The notes: generated by a model from the letters alone, not told the origin. Shown: positions 15,576-23,885, counted from the first letter of the stretch. The stretch is 64,000 nt of DNA from Paramicrobacterium sp051513965 (GCF_051513965.1 NZ_CP195847.1:1-64000); one strand, 5' to 3'. Program-made: numbers and translations.

Positions 15576-15741
15576 GGTTCTCTCCTTATGTTGTGAGGGG
15601 CCGTGTGGTCCCTCTCACTATGTCGTCGAATGGGAACCGTGTAAATCGACATCGAACACGAAGTTCGTGAAATCTTGCGAAACTCGCGCAGCGGTGGGCC
15701 TACTCTGCCGCGTCCTGCTCGGCCCTGCCCGGGCGTCTGCA

Positions 15742-15816
15742 GACGAGAGTGCCATCTGCGGACGAATGTGCCTGCCGCGGCACGCACTCATGACCGCAGA
15801 TAGCACTGCCGCGGTG
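15742..15816. repeat. Palindromic intergenic repeat, copy 2
   Basis: The core (15756-15799) is again exactly 44 bp, with CTGCGG and GACCGCAG ends and the central TGCCGCGGCA. Flanks GAGAGTGCCAT and ATAGCACTGCCGCGG pair loosely. It is the most diverged of the three copies. It lies between the YciI-like gene and the end of the DinB-like gene, both on the minus strand. Confidence 0.8.
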
Positions 15817-15837
15817 AGCGCCGCGGCATCCGCACTG

Positions 15838-16374
15838 CTACTCGCCGGTCTCACCGTCGATAGACTCCCGCAGCAAGTCGGCGTGACCGTTGTGGCGGGC
15901 GTACTCCTCGATCATGTGCACGAGAATCCACCGCAGCGACACTGCACCACCGCGAGGAGCTCGCGCGACGAGCATGTCGAGACCGTCGCCCTCGAGTGCC
16001 TCGGCCACGATCGCGCGTGAGGCGGTCACAGCATCCGACCACAGCCGGTGCAGCTGCTCGGGGGAGTCGTCTGCGGCCGAGTGCCAGTCCCAGTCGTGGT
16101 CTGCGGCCCAGTCGACGGTCGCCCACGGTGCCGCCGGCTCGTTGCCCATCAGCCGCTCTGAGAACCAGGAGTCTTCGACAAGCGCCAGGTGCTTCATCAT
16201 GCCGCCGAGAGTCATGTCGGATGCCGCAGTCGTGGCGCGCAGCTGGTCGGCGGTGAGCCCCGCGCACTTCCACTCGAAGGTGGCGCGCTGATACTCAAGA
16301 AAGCCGACGAGCGTCTCGAGCTCGCCCGCGGCGTTCGGCGGTTCGGGGCGACCCTGGTCATCGATGACTGTCAT
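15838..16374 (-). CDS. DinB-like protein (DUF664)
   Basis: A 178-residue four-helix-bundle protein. DLTGGMM-type segment TLGGMMKHLALVEDSWF, then SLRWILVHMIEEYARHNGHADLLRE, shown here in parts, give the spaced histidines (KHL, VHM, RHNGH) that bind a divalent metal in the DinB/YfiT/mycothiol-dependent enzyme superfamily. These proteins act as thiol transferases or isomerases; no specific reaction can be assigned. The ATG lies 6 bases after TACACT with no ribosome site, so translation is probably leaderless. Longer starts upstream look non-coding. Confidence 0.87.
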   Translation of the reverse strand: MTVIDDQGRPEPPNAAGELETLVGFLEYQRATFEWKCAGLTADQLRATTAASDMTLGGMMKHLALVEDSWFSERLMGNEPAAPWATVDWAADHDWDWHSAADDSPEQLHRLWSDAVTASRAIVAEALEGDGLDMLVARAPRGGAVSLRWILVHMIEEYARHNGHADLLRESIDGETGE

Positions 16375-16539
16375 GCGGTGAGTGTACGTGACGCGCCCGT
16401 GCATCCGGCTGTCGTACCGTCTCGACGACACGGCATTCCCGCATGTGCGCCGCGTCCACGCATCCATGTGCCCAAAAGTCTCACGTGGGAGCCCACTTTC
16501 GTGGGACAAACAGGCACACGGATGCCGCGGGCGTCAGCG

Positions 16540-17736
16540 TCACTGCGTTGTGCGGCGGGCACGAGCGGCCCGCACGGCATCCGCGCTGACACTCAGGACG
16601 AGGCCCGTCGCAAAGAGGATCAGCGCCGCGACCGGCAGCGCCGTCAGGTCGAACCCGTCGAGCACGAGGGCGCCGAGCAGCGCGCCGCCGCCGATGCCCA
16701 CGTTGAACGCCGTCGTCTGCAGAGCCGCCGCGAGGTCGCGCAGGCGGAACGATGCCGTGTGAAGCATCCTGGTCTGCAGCATTGCTGGGATGCCGCCGAA
16801 CGTGACGCCCCACACCACGAAGGCCGCCGTCACCACGATCTGGTTCGCACTCACCGCTGCGAGCACAGTGATCGCGGCCATGAGTCCCAGCACGGCGATC
16901 GCGAACCCGCGCTTCGGAAAGCGATCGGTCGCGAACCCGGCGATCACGAGTCCGACGGCTCCGGCCCCGCCGAACAGGAACAGCAGAAAAGCAACGCTCG
17001 CTTCGGGGAACCCGGCGATCTGCATGAGCCACGGCGCAATGTACGTGTAGAAGGTGTTGTGCGCGGTGAGAACGAGCAGAATCACGACGCACACAATGAT
17101 GATCCCCGGCAGGCTGCGGTCGCGGTGAGCGGGAATCGGAATCTCGCCGGTCCGCAGCGGTACCTTGTGCTGCACTGCGGGCAGGTACTTCGTCACGACG
17201 AGGGCGAGCACCACGACGATGCCCGCGATGATCATGAACGCCACGCGCCACCCGAGAACGTGGCCGAGCGCGGTTCCGACGGGCACGCCGAGCACGAAGG
17301 CCGCAGAGCCTCCGCCCGAGGTGATGGCGACTGCCTTGCCGAGCTGGTGCGGCGGCACGAGGTGCGCGGAGTAGGCCGCGACCACCGCCCAGAAGAGCCC
17401 ATGCGCGAGGCCGCCGAGGATGCGCGCGCCGACCAGCAGCTCGTACGTCGGAGCGATCGCGGCGAGCAGGTTCGCGAGAGCGATCACGAGCAGAACGATG
17501 ACGACGAGCGCCTTGCGCGAGACGTTGCGCGTCATGGCGGCGAGCGGGGTGGTGGCGACGACGACGGTTCCCGCGAACACGGTCACGAGCAGCCCGGCGG
17601 TCGACAGGCTGACGTCGAGGTCGCGAGCCATGTCGGGCAGCAGACCGGTCGGCAGAAACTCACTCGTCACCGAGACGAAGATCGCTCCGGCGAGGGTGAG
17701 AAGACCGACCCAGGGGAAGCGGGTTTCGTTCGGCAC
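16540..17736 (-). CDS. MFS transporter, DHA1 (12-TM) family
   Basis: A 398-residue polytopic transporter. SEFLPTGLLPDMARDLDVS in helix 1-loop, LLVGARILGGLAHGLFWAVV in helix 4 and GVPVGTALGHVLGW in helix 5 match the AraJ/CmlA-like group of sugar or drug exporters. GTG start 6 bases after TAAGGT, leaderless in appearance, with its promoter facing away from the divergent membrane-protein gene 37 bases off. No regulator is adjacent. Substrate unknown. Confidence 0.87.
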   Translation of the reverse strand: MPNETRFPWVGLLTLAGAIFVSVTSEFLPTGLLPDMARDLDVSLSTAGLLVTVFAGTVVVATTPLAAMTRNVSRKALVVIVLLVIALANLLAAIAPTYELLVGARILGGLAHGLFWAVVAAYSAHLVPPHQLGKAVAITSGGGSAAFVLGVPVGTALGHVLGWRVAFMIIAGIVVVLALVVTKYLPAVQHKVPLRTGEIPIPAHRDRSLPGIIIVCVVILLVLTAHNTFYTYIAPWLMQIAGFPEASVAFLLFLFGGAGAVGLVIAGFATDRFPKRGFAIAVLGLMAAITVLAAVSANQIVVTAAFVVWGVTFGGIPAMLQTRMLHTASFRLRDLAAALQTTAFNVGIGGGALLGALVLDGFDLTALPVAALILFATGLVLSVSADAVRAARARRTTQ

Positions 17737-17742
17737 TCGACA

Positions 17743-17767
17743 ACCTTAGAGGAGGGCTGGCTACTCT
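17743..17767. promoter_or_regulatory. Back-to-back leaderless promoters
   Basis: TAAGGT (complement of 17743-17748) is 6 bases from the MFS GTG, and TACTCT (17762-17767) is 6 bases from the ATG at 17774. Both face outward, so each promoter's -35 region lies near or inside the other gene. I could not assign good -35 hexamers. Confidence 0.5.
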
Positions 17768-17773
17768 GTGCGC

Positions 17774-18334
17774 ATGTCCCGTCCCACGGAATTGGACCCC
17801 TGGGTGCGCACCGGCGTCTCCATCGGGGTCATCCCGCTGTACCTCCTTCTGACGCACCTTCTTGCGGGCGTCGTCTACCGGGCGCTCGTCCCCGAGATGA
17901 GCCGGACGGAGAGCATCGTGACCGCGATCGTATGGGGTGTGCTCGGTGCACTCTTCGTCGGAGCATACGCCTGGGCGGTGACATGGCGAACGGATGCCGG
18001 GCACCCCGTGCTGCACTGGTGGGTCGCGCCGGTTGTGGGCGTCGTCGCCCTGGTGGAGTTCGCGATCGTGCTCGTCGCGCTCCTTGTGCCGCATGGCGAG
18101 GCGGGTGTCGAGTGGGGCGCGTCTGTTCTCGCGCAGGCGGGCTCACCGCGTTTCTGGGCGGTGGCACTGTGGATGCCGCTCACGCTCTGGATCTCCATCG
18201 CGGCCACGTCGCGGCTGCGACGCCCGCGGCCGCGCCGCCGCATCACGATCGCGGTCGTGCCCTACGTGGTCGCCGCGGCGGTCTTCGCGATCCTGATCGC
18301 GGCGGGTATTTTCGGCCATCCCGAGGGCGCATAG
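17774..18334 (+). CDS. Hypothetical membrane protein, about five helices
   Basis: A 186-residue protein with hydrophobic segments at about residues 13-33, 50-68, 82-104, 126-142 and 159-180, and an arginine-rich loop (RLRRPRPRRR) before the last. I recognise no family. ATG 17774 is chosen because TACTCT lies 6 bases upstream, the same spacing as other genes here; GTG 17768 two codons earlier is an alternative using the GGAGGG at 17751. It sits between an exporter and the ectoine operon, with no evident link to either. Confidence 0.65.
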   Translation: MSRPTELDPWVRTGVSIGVIPLYLLLTHLLAGVVYRALVPEMSRTESIVTAIVWGVLGALFVGAYAWAVTWRTDAGHPVLHWWVAPVVGVVALVEFAIVLVALLVPHGEAGVEWGASVLAQAGSPRFWAVALWMPLTLWISIAATSRLRRPRPRRRITIAVVPYVVAAAVFAILIAAGIFGHPEGA

Positions 18335-18383
18335 GGCGTTCTAATGTCTCAGTTTCATCACGATGTCATTATGCGGTGGACAG

Positions 18384-18444
18384 GTTTCAGAAACGCCCCG
18401 GTTTCGAAAACGAAGATCCGCGTCATCACGCGGGAAACCGGGCC
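18384..18444. promoter_or_regulatory. Inverted-repeat cluster upstream of ectA
   Basis: GTTTCAGAAAC (18384-18394) is a perfect 5-1-5 repeat. GCCCCGGTTTC (18395-18405) and GAAACCGGGCC (18434-18444) are reverse complements with one mismatch over 11 bases. A further GTTTCGAAAAC follows the second GTTTC. The repeated GTTTC/GAAAC half-sites 95-155 bases before ectA suggest protein binding, for example an osmotic-stress regulator; none is encoded nearby. Confidence 0.5.
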
Positions 18445-18501
18445 TTAGCACGGGGTCCTCGCCTTACCTGTGGGTATCGGTAGGATCCTCGAAACCTGTT
18501 G

Positions 18502-18513
18502 ATTGTCGACAAT
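18502..18513. promoter_or_regulatory. Perfect 12-bp palindrome upstream of ectA
   Basis: ATTGTCGACAAT lies 25-36 bases before the ectA ATG. Its TTGT-CG-ACAA form resembles binding sites of GntR-family repressors (GT...AC half-sites), not the MarR-type EctR known from some halophiles. Its position would place it at or just after the transcription start. Confidence 0.5.
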
Positions 18514-18538
18514 GTACTTCGCTAACGTCGGAAGCCAT

Positions 18539-19132
18539 ATGTCTGCGACTCAAGCCATTACGAATGTCCAAGTCGAGAGTGACTCCACAGAACGCATCGT
18601 CGTTCCCGGCATCCACCATGCGGCCGAGATGTGGCGCATTGCGCGCGACTCGGTCACGCTCGATCTCAACCCGTCCTACGCGTACCTCGTGTACTGCCGT
18701 GACTTCAGCAAGACCACGCGCGTCGCGATCGTCGACGACCGTGTCGTCGGCTACGTCATGGGGCACATCCGACCCGAGAAGCCAGACCACCTGTTTGTCT
18801 GGCAGATCGCCGTCGACGACAGCTACCGCGGGCGCGGGCTCGCCGGTCGCCTGCTCGATGAGCTCTTCGGCGACCTGGCGGCATCCGACGACATCCACAC
18901 CGTCGAAACCACCATCACCGACGACAACGAGGCCTCCCAGAAGCTGTTCGCCTCGTTCGCTCGCCGGTGGCAGAAGGCCCCGATGACTGTCGACCCGCTC
19001 TTCGAGACGAAGCACTTCCCTGACGGACACGACGCCGAGAAGCTCTACGAGATCGGACCGATCTTCTTCTTCGACGACGAGCTCCTCGCCGAGGTCGAGC
19101 AGCAGCGCGAACGCGCTGAGTCGCTCGCCTGA
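18539..19132 (+). CDS. ectA: L-2,4-diaminobutyrate N(gamma)-acetyltransferase
   Basis: A 197-residue GNAT-fold enzyme. The acetyl-CoA pyrophosphate loop is RGRGLAG (97-103), followed by GRLLDELF; DDNEASQKLF later in the domain is typical of EctA. It transfers acetyl from acetyl-CoA to the gamma-amino group of diaminobutyrate, the second step of ectoine synthesis. ATG 18539 (MSATQAI) is chosen because it follows CGGAAG and the palindrome 18502-18513; an earlier GTG would translate the palindrome. First gene of ectABCD; 116 bases separate it from ectB. Confidence 0.93.
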   Translation: MSATQAITNVQVESDSTERIVVPGIHHAAEMWRIARDSVTLDLNPSYAYLVYCRDFSKTTRVAIVDDRVVGYVMGHIRPEKPDHLFVWQIAVDDSYRGRGLAGRLLDELFGDLAASDDIHTVETTITDDNEASQKLFASFARRWQKAPMTVDPLFETKHFPDGHDAEKLYEIGPIFFFDDELLAEVEQQRERAESLA

Positions 19133-19248
19133 CCAGATCCGAAGGGAGCGGCCACCGCTGCTCTCCGACGCCTGCAGGATCATCCGTGACGCCTGCGCGC
19201 GCCGTTCTCTGAAAGATTCACGGCATCCTCACGAAGGAAGGAATCGTG

Positions 19249-20565
19249 ATGTCCCCCATTTCTGACGCCATCATCGCCATGGAGTCCGAGGTCCGCAGCT
19301 ACTCCCGCTCGTGGCCCGCGGTCTTCGACCGCGCGGTCGGCAGCCACATCTACGACGAAGACGGTCGCGAGTACATCGACTTCTTCGCCGGGGCGGGCGC
19401 GCTCAACTACGGCCACAACAACCCGGTGCTGAAGAAGGTCCTGATCGACTACATCAGCGATGACCGCGTGATGCACTCCCTCGACATGTTCACGAAGTCG
19501 CGACAGGAGTTCATCCAGACGTTCAACGACGTCATCCTGAAGCCCCGCGGCCTGAACTACAAGCTCGCGTTCCCCGGCCCTGGCGGAACCCAGGCGACCG
19601 AGGCGGCGCTGAAGCTGGCCCGCAAGTACACCGGCCGCGAGTCGGTGATCAGCTTCACGAACGGGTTCCACGGCATGACGCTCGGTGCCCTCTCCGTGAC
19701 CGGAAACTCACTGAAGCGCGGCGGAGCAGGCGTTCCGCTCGTGCACGCCACTCCGATGCCGTACGACGACTACTTCGACGGCGACTACCCGGACTTCTTC
19801 TACCTCGAGCGTCTGCTCACCGACAGCGGCAGCGGTCTGAACAAGCCCGGCGCCGTGATCGTCGAGACCGTTCAGGGCGAGGGCGGTATCAACCCGGCAC
19901 GCTACGAGTGGCTGCAGAACCTCGAGAAGCTCTGCAAGAAGCACGAGATCCTGCTAATCATCGACGACGTGCAGATGGGATGCGGTCGCACCGGCACGTT
20001 CTTCAGCTTCGAAGAGGCAGGCATTGAACCCGACATGGTCTGCCTGTCGAAGTCGATCTCCGGTTACGGCATCCCCATGGCTCTCACGCTTCTCAAGCCT
20101 GAGCTCGACGTGTGGGAGCCCGGTGAGCACAACGGCACGTTCCGCGGCATCAGCGCCGGATTCGCCACGGCGACCGCAACGATCCGCGAGTACTGGTCGG
20201 ACGACTCGTTCACCACGAGCATCAAGGAGAAGGCCGAGACGGTCGCGAAGCGCTTCCAGTCGATCGTCGACGTGACGCCCGGCATCACGGTCGCTGCGAA
20301 GGGTCGTGGGCTGGCTCGCGGTATCGAGATGGCGAGCGGCGAGCTCGCGGATGCCGTGTGCGCAGAGGCCTTCAAGAACGGCCTGCTCGTCGAGACGGCG
20401 GGTCCGAGCGGCGAGGTCGTCAAGCTGCTGGCCGCACTCACCATCCCCGAAGACGTGCTTGAGGCCGGCCTCGACATTCTGGAGAGCGCGGTGGCTACCG
20501 TCGCCTCCGGCAAGCTGGCAGACTCGGCATCCACCATTTCAAACCCTGAGGAGACCTACGCATGA
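19249..20565 (+). CDS. ectB: L-2,4-diaminobutyrate-2-oxoglutarate aminotransferase
   Basis: A 438-residue PLP-dependent class III aminotransferase. The Schiff-base lysine is K268 in CLSKSISGYG, the cofactor Asp is in IIDDVQMG, and FPGPGGTQATEAALKLARK is a typical EctB stretch. It moves an amino group from glutamate to aspartate semialdehyde, giving diaminobutyrate, the first step of the pathway. ATG 19249 is preferred over GTG 19246 because GAAGGAAGG lies 7 bases before it. It ends in an ATGA overlap with ectC, so those two are translationally coupled. Confidence 0.95.
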   Translation: MSPISDAIIAMESEVRSYSRSWPAVFDRAVGSHIYDEDGREYIDFFAGAGALNYGHNNPVLKKVLIDYISDDRVMHSLDMFTKSRQEFIQTFNDVILKPRGLNYKLAFPGPGGTQATEAALKLARKYTGRESVISFTNGFHGMTLGALSVTGNSLKRGGAGVPLVHATPMPYDDYFDGDYPDFFYLERLLTDSGSGLNKPGAVIVETVQGEGGINPARYEWLQNLEKLCKKHEILLIIDDVQMGCGRTGTFFSFEEAGIEPDMVCLSKSISGYGIPMALTLLKPELDVWEPGEHNGTFRGISAGFATATATIREYWSDDSFTTSIKEKAETVAKRFQSIVDVTPGITVAAKGRGLARGIEMASGELADAVCAEAFKNGLLVETAGPSGEVVKLLAALTIPEDVLEAGLDILESAVATVASGKLADSASTISNPEETYA

Positions 20566-20963
20566 TCGTTCGCACCCTGGCAGAGATCGAAGACACCGAC
20601 GCCGACATCAAGAGCGAGAACTGGCGCAGCAAGCGCATCATCCTCGCGAAGGAGGGTGTCGGGTTCTCGGTGCACGAGACGACTCTGTACGCCGGAACGG
20701 AGAGCGAGTTCTGGTACGCCAACCACATCGAGGCGGTGTTCATCACTCAGGGTGAAGGAACCATCACCGATAAGGCGACCGGTGAGACGCACGAGCTCAA
20801 GCCGGGCACGCTGTACCTGCTGAACGATCATGACAAGCACGTCGTGCGCGTTCGCGAGGAGATCAAGTGCGTGTGCGTGTTCAACCCGCCGGTGACGGGC
20901 CGCGAGGTTCACGACGAGAACGGCGTGTACCCGCTCATCACCGAAGAGCCCGCGGGCGCCTGA
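20562..20963 (+). CDS. ectC: L-ectoine synthase
   Basis: A 133-residue cupin-fold protein, full family length. MIVRTLAEIEDTDADIKSEN at the start and the cupin strands VFITQGEGTI, KPGTLYLLNDHDKH are clear EctC hallmarks; the metal-binding Glu and His residues lie in ANHIEAVF and DKHVVRV. It cyclises N-gamma-acetyl-diaminobutyrate with loss of water to give ectoine. Overlaps ectB by four bases. An intrinsic terminator follows directly, before ectD. Confidence 0.96.
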   Translation: MIVRTLAEIEDTDADIKSENWRSKRIILAKEGVGFSVHETTLYAGTESEFWYANHIEAVFITQGEGTITDKATGETHELKPGTLYLLNDHDKHVVRVREEIKCVCVFNPPVTGREVHDENGVYPLITEEPAGA

Positions 20964-20974
20964 AGCTCCCAGAC

Positions 20975-21017
20975 ACGACAGCCGAGCCAGCACTGCTGGC
21001 CCGGCTGTCGTCGTTTT
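20975..21017 (+). terminator. Terminator hairpin between ectC and ectD
   Basis: ACGACAGCCG (20975-20984) pairs perfectly with CGGCTGTCGT (21002-21011); inside it GCCAGC and GCTGGC pair again; TCGTTTT follows. This is a strong rho-independent terminator 11 bases after the ectC stop. ectD, 45 bases further on, would receive only read-through or need its own promoter. Confidence 0.85.
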
Positions 21018-21062
21018 GGGTGACCGAATGCAGAACGAACAAAACCGATGAAGGAGGAGTGA

Positions 21063-21962
21063 GTGACTGCAACTCAGACAGTGCAGACAGATGTCTATCC
21101 CACCCGAACGGGAGGACCCGAGCGAGTTCTCGACCGTCCGGACCCCACGCTCTACGGCACCGCAGACGATGGGCCCATGGATGCCGCCACGCTGAGCGGC
21201 TACGACGAGAAGGGGTACCTGACGGTCGACGAGCTGATCAGCGCGAGCGAGGTCGCGGAGCTGACCGCTGAGCTGCAACGGCTGTCGGCGCAGGAGGAGA
21301 TCCGACGCGATGAGCGGACGGTCGTCGAGGCCGCGAGCGACGAGGTGCGTTCGATCTTCGAGATCCACAGGATCAGCGACGTCTTCGCGAAGATCGCAAA
21401 TGACCCGCGCGTCGTGGGGCGAGCGAAGCAGCTGCTCGGATCGGATGTATACATTCACCAGTCGCGCGTGAACTTCAAGCCCGGGTTCGAGGGCAAGGAG
21501 TTCATGTGGCACTCGGACTTCGAGACCTGGCACGCCGAAGACGGGCTGCCAAACATGCGCACGGTCAGCATTTCGATCTCGCTGACCGACAACTACTCCT
21601 ACAACGGGCCGCTGATGATCATGCCCGGTTCGCACAAGAAGTACATCTCGTGCGGTGGGGAGACGCCAGAGGACAACTACAAGAAGTCGCTCATCATGCA
21701 GGGCGCGGGAACTCCCGAGAAGGAGACCCTGACGCAGTTCGCCGACACCTACGGCATCGATGTGCTCGAGGGAAAGGCGGGCGGCGCCATCATGTTCGAC
21801 TGCAACTGCATGCACGCGTCGAACGGCAACGTGACGCCGTATCCGCGCTCGAACGTGTTCATCGTGTTCAACAGCGTGGAGAACACGGCGGTCGACCCGT
21901 TTGCGGCGGCGGCGCCGCGCCCCGACTTCATCGGTGCGCGTGACTTCACGCCCGCGGGCTGA
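21063..21962 (+). CDS. ectD: Ectoine 5-hydroxylase
   Basis: A 299-residue Fe(II)/2-oxoglutarate dioxygenase of the PhyH family. The iron triad is H150 and D152 in MWHSDFETWH and H251 in CMHASNGN; this HxD...H layout with the FETWHAEDG stretch is diagnostic for EctD. It hydroxylates ectoine to (4S,5S)-5-hydroxyectoine using O2 and 2-oxoglutarate. GTG start with a very strong AAGGAGGAG. The strong ribosome site may compensate for the terminator that separates it from ectABC. Its last 23 bases, with the stop codon, are repeated 60 bases downstream. Confidence 0.95.
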   Translation: MTATQTVQTDVYPTRTGGPERVLDRPDPTLYGTADDGPMDAATLSGYDEKGYLTVDELISASEVAELTAELQRLSAQEEIRRDERTVVEAASDEVRSIFEIHRISDVFAKIANDPRVVGRAKQLLGSDVYIHQSRVNFKPGFEGKEFMWHSDFETWHAEDGLPNMRTVSISISLTDNYSYNGPLMIMPGSHKKYISCGGETPEDNYKKSLIMQGAGTPEKETLTQFADTYGIDVLEGKAGGAIMFDCNCMHASNGNVTPYPRSNVFIVFNSVENTAVDPFAAAAPRPDFIGARDFTPAG

Positions 21963-22022
21963 ATTACTCGTCCGGACAGGTCCGGTCCAGCACGGGCGGG
22001 TGACTTCACGCCCGCGGGCTGA
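21940..22022 (+). repeat. Direct repeat of the ectD 3' end
   Basis: The 23 bases at 21940-21962, coding for the last residues DFTPAG and the TGA, recur exactly at 22000-22022, a spacing of exactly 60. The spacer contains the local repeat TCCGGACAGGTCCGG. Looks like a small duplication spanning the gene end. Confidence 0.85.
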
Positions 22023-22046
22023 GATCTGGACGAGTCAGTGAGTCAG

Positions 22047-22080
22047 AGCGGCGGCGTGCCCGGGCGGGTGCGCCGCCGCT
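22047..22080. terminator. GC hairpin between convergent ectD and methyltransferase genes
   Basis: AGCGGCGGCG (22047-22056) pairs perfectly with CGCCGCCGCT (22071-22080) around a 14-base loop. A second possible outer stem, ACTCGTCCGGA with TCTGGACGAGT (21967-21977 and 22025-22035), precedes it. No T-run; a bidirectional terminator is likely by position. Confidence 0.6.
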
Positions 22081-22147
22081 CGGCGTCTGTCACGCGCCCT
22101 GAGCGCGGCAAGCGCTATTGCGCGGCCGGGACGGTGCCCTGCGGCGT

Positions 22148-22774
22148 TCAGAGAGTGAGGCGCCGTGCTGAGAGAGCGCCGTGCGGACGATACCCGCGGC
22201 CGGTGCGCGTATGTGTTTCAACGGTCTCGAAGCCCGCGGCGTCGACGAGGGCGCGCAGCTCGTCGAGCGGCCAGTAATGCGCGGCCGTGATCGCGTGGTC
22301 GAAGGGCTCCAGGCGTTCCCCGACGAAGAACCCCACCAGCAGCCCGCCCCCGGGCCGCACGACTCGGGCGAACTCGGCGAGAGCGCGAGGCACATCGGCC
22401 GGGTCGAGGTGGATGAGTGAATACCAGGAAAGGATGCCGCCGAGCGTCGCCTCAGCGGCATCCAGCTCGGTCAGACTGCCGACCGAGAACGACGCCTCAG
22501 GGCTGAGCGTTCGTGCGTGAGCGATGAACTCCGGCACCAGATCGACCCCGGAGGCGTCAAGTCCGAGGGAGCGGAGCAGAGCCGTCCAGTGACCGGGGCC
22601 GCAGCCGGCATCCAGCACCGGCCCGGTCAGGCCGCGTGCCCAGGTTGTGACGAGTTCGATGTCCGAGGGGTGCGCGCCCTCGAGCGTGGCGAAGAGATCG
22701 ATGTACTCCCCGGAGCGTTCCGCGTATGCCGCGGCGACCTCCCGTAAGCGTGGCGCGGCTGCGTTCTGCCCCAC
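22148..22774 (-). CDS. Class I SAM-dependent methyltransferase
   Basis: A 208-residue Rossmann-fold protein with the SAM-binding motif VLDAGCGPGHWT (about 52-63), acidic SVDL-like motif in SGVDLVPEF, and WYSLIHL and RPGGGLLVGFF strands. It is a generic small-molecule methyltransferase; no substrate can be read. The GTG start lies 4 bases after the stop of the aminotransferase, so the two are co-transcribed and probably act on related compounds, though nothing in sequence proves that. Confidence 0.85.
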   Translation of the reverse strand: MGQNAAAPRLREVAAAYAERSGEYIDLFATLEGAHPSDIELVTTWARGLTGPVLDAGCGPGHWTALLRSLGLDASGVDLVPEFIAHARTLSPEASFSVGSLTELDAAEATLGGILSWYSLIHLDPADVPRALAEFARVVRPGGGLLVGFFVGERLEPFDHAITAAHYWPLDELRALVDAAGFETVETHTRTGRGYRPHGALSARRLTL

Positions 22775-22778
22775 GGGC

Positions 22779-23885
22779 TCAGCGCTTCGACGTTGCCGCG
22801 ACTGCCTCGTCGAGTGCTGCGAGCAGCGTCGTCACCGATGCCGGTGTGGCGTTCGGTCCCATGAGCCCGATGCGCCAGACGCTGTCCGCGTAGGCTCCGA
22901 CGCCCGCGCCGATCTCGATGTTCAGGGTGTCGAGCAGGTAACCGCGCACTGCCGCCGAATCGACGCCGTCCGGAACCTTGACGGTCGTGAGCGACGGCAG
23001 ACGGTGCCCCTCCGCGGCGAAGAGCTCGTACCCGTGCTCCTGTAGTCCGGACTGCAGCGCCTCACCCGCGGCGGCGTGCCGGGCCCACACGTTCTCAAGG
23101 CCCTCGGCGTGGATGCGGTCGAGCGCTGCCTCAAGGCTCGCGATCATTCCGACGGGCGCAGTGTGGTGGTAGGCGCGCTTCGAGCCGGAGGCTGCGCCGA
23201 CGTAGCCTCCCAGCATCCCCAGGTCGAGGTACCACGAGCGTGGATGCTCGATGCGGCGCTCGAAGGCACGGTCCGAGATCGTGAACGGCGCGAGGCCCGG
23301 CGCAACGCCGAGGCACTTCTGCGTGCCGGCGTAGCCGATGTCGATGCCCCAGTCGTCCGCGCGCAGCTCGAGGCCGCCGATCGAGGTGACGGCGTCCACG
23401 AGCAGAAGCGCGTCGCCCTTCAGCTCGCCGAGCGCGGCGATGTCGCTGCGCACGCCGGTCGAGGTCTCCGCGTGAACGGCGGCGATGATCGTGGGGTTCG
23501 GATGCGCGTCAGCCACGCGCTGCGGGTCGACGGGCTGCCCGTATTCGTGGTCGACGCGGACGACCTCCGCACCGCAGCGTGAGGCCACGTCGCACATGCG
23601 CTCGCCGAAGAGGCCGTTCACGGCGATGACCACGACATCGCCCGGTTCGACCATGTTCACGAACGCGGCCTCCATGCCGGCCGAGCCGGTGCCGCTGAGG
23701 GGGAGCGTGCGGGCGTTCTCGGTGCCCCACACCTCGCGCAGACCGTCGCACGTGTGGTCGATGCGCTCGATGAACAGCGGGTCGAGGTGGCCGAGCAGCG
23801 GGTAGCCGAGCGCCACCGTCGCCTCCGGGTACGGGTTCGTCGGCCCCGGTCCGAAGAGGCTGCGGGTTGTGATCGGTGTGTCCAT
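22779..23885 (-). CDS. PLP-dependent aminotransferase, alanine/serine-glyoxylate type (class V)
   Basis: A 368-residue class V aminotransferase. FGPGPTNPYPEA at the N-terminus, SGTGSAGMEAAF, the PLP aspartate in LLVDAVTSIGG and the Schiff-base lysine K190 in AGTQKCLGVAPG define the alanine-glyoxylate/serine-glyoxylate/pyruvate aminotransferase family. Such enzymes move amino groups between alanine or serine and glyoxylate. ATG start with GAGAGG upstream. First gene of a two-gene unit with the methyltransferase and divergent from a GAPDH gene. The exact amino donor is uncertain. Confidence 0.88.
   Translation of the reverse strand: MDTPITTRSLFGPGPTNPYPEATVALGYPLLGHLDPLFIERIDHTCDGLREVWGTENARTLPLSGTGSAGMEAAFVNMVEPGDVVVIAVNGLFGERMCDVASRCGAEVVRVDHEYGQPVDPQRVADAHPNPTIIAAVHAETSTGVRSDIAALGELKGDALLLVDAVTSIGGLELRADDWGIDIGYAGTQKCLGVAPGLAPFTISDRAFERRIEHPRSWYLDLGMLGGYVGAASGSKRAYHHTAPVGMIASLEAALDRIHAEGLENVWARHAAAGEALQSGLQEHGYELFAAEGHRLPSLTTVKVPDGVDSAAVRGYLLDTLNIEIGAGVGAYADSVWRIGLMGPNATPASVTTLLAALDEAVAATSKR

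Noticed and set aside
16189..18483. A 764-codon frame running across the DinB-like gene, the MFS gene and the membrane-protein gene
   Set aside because: Crosses three well-supported genes and their promoters and has low-complexity shadow composition.
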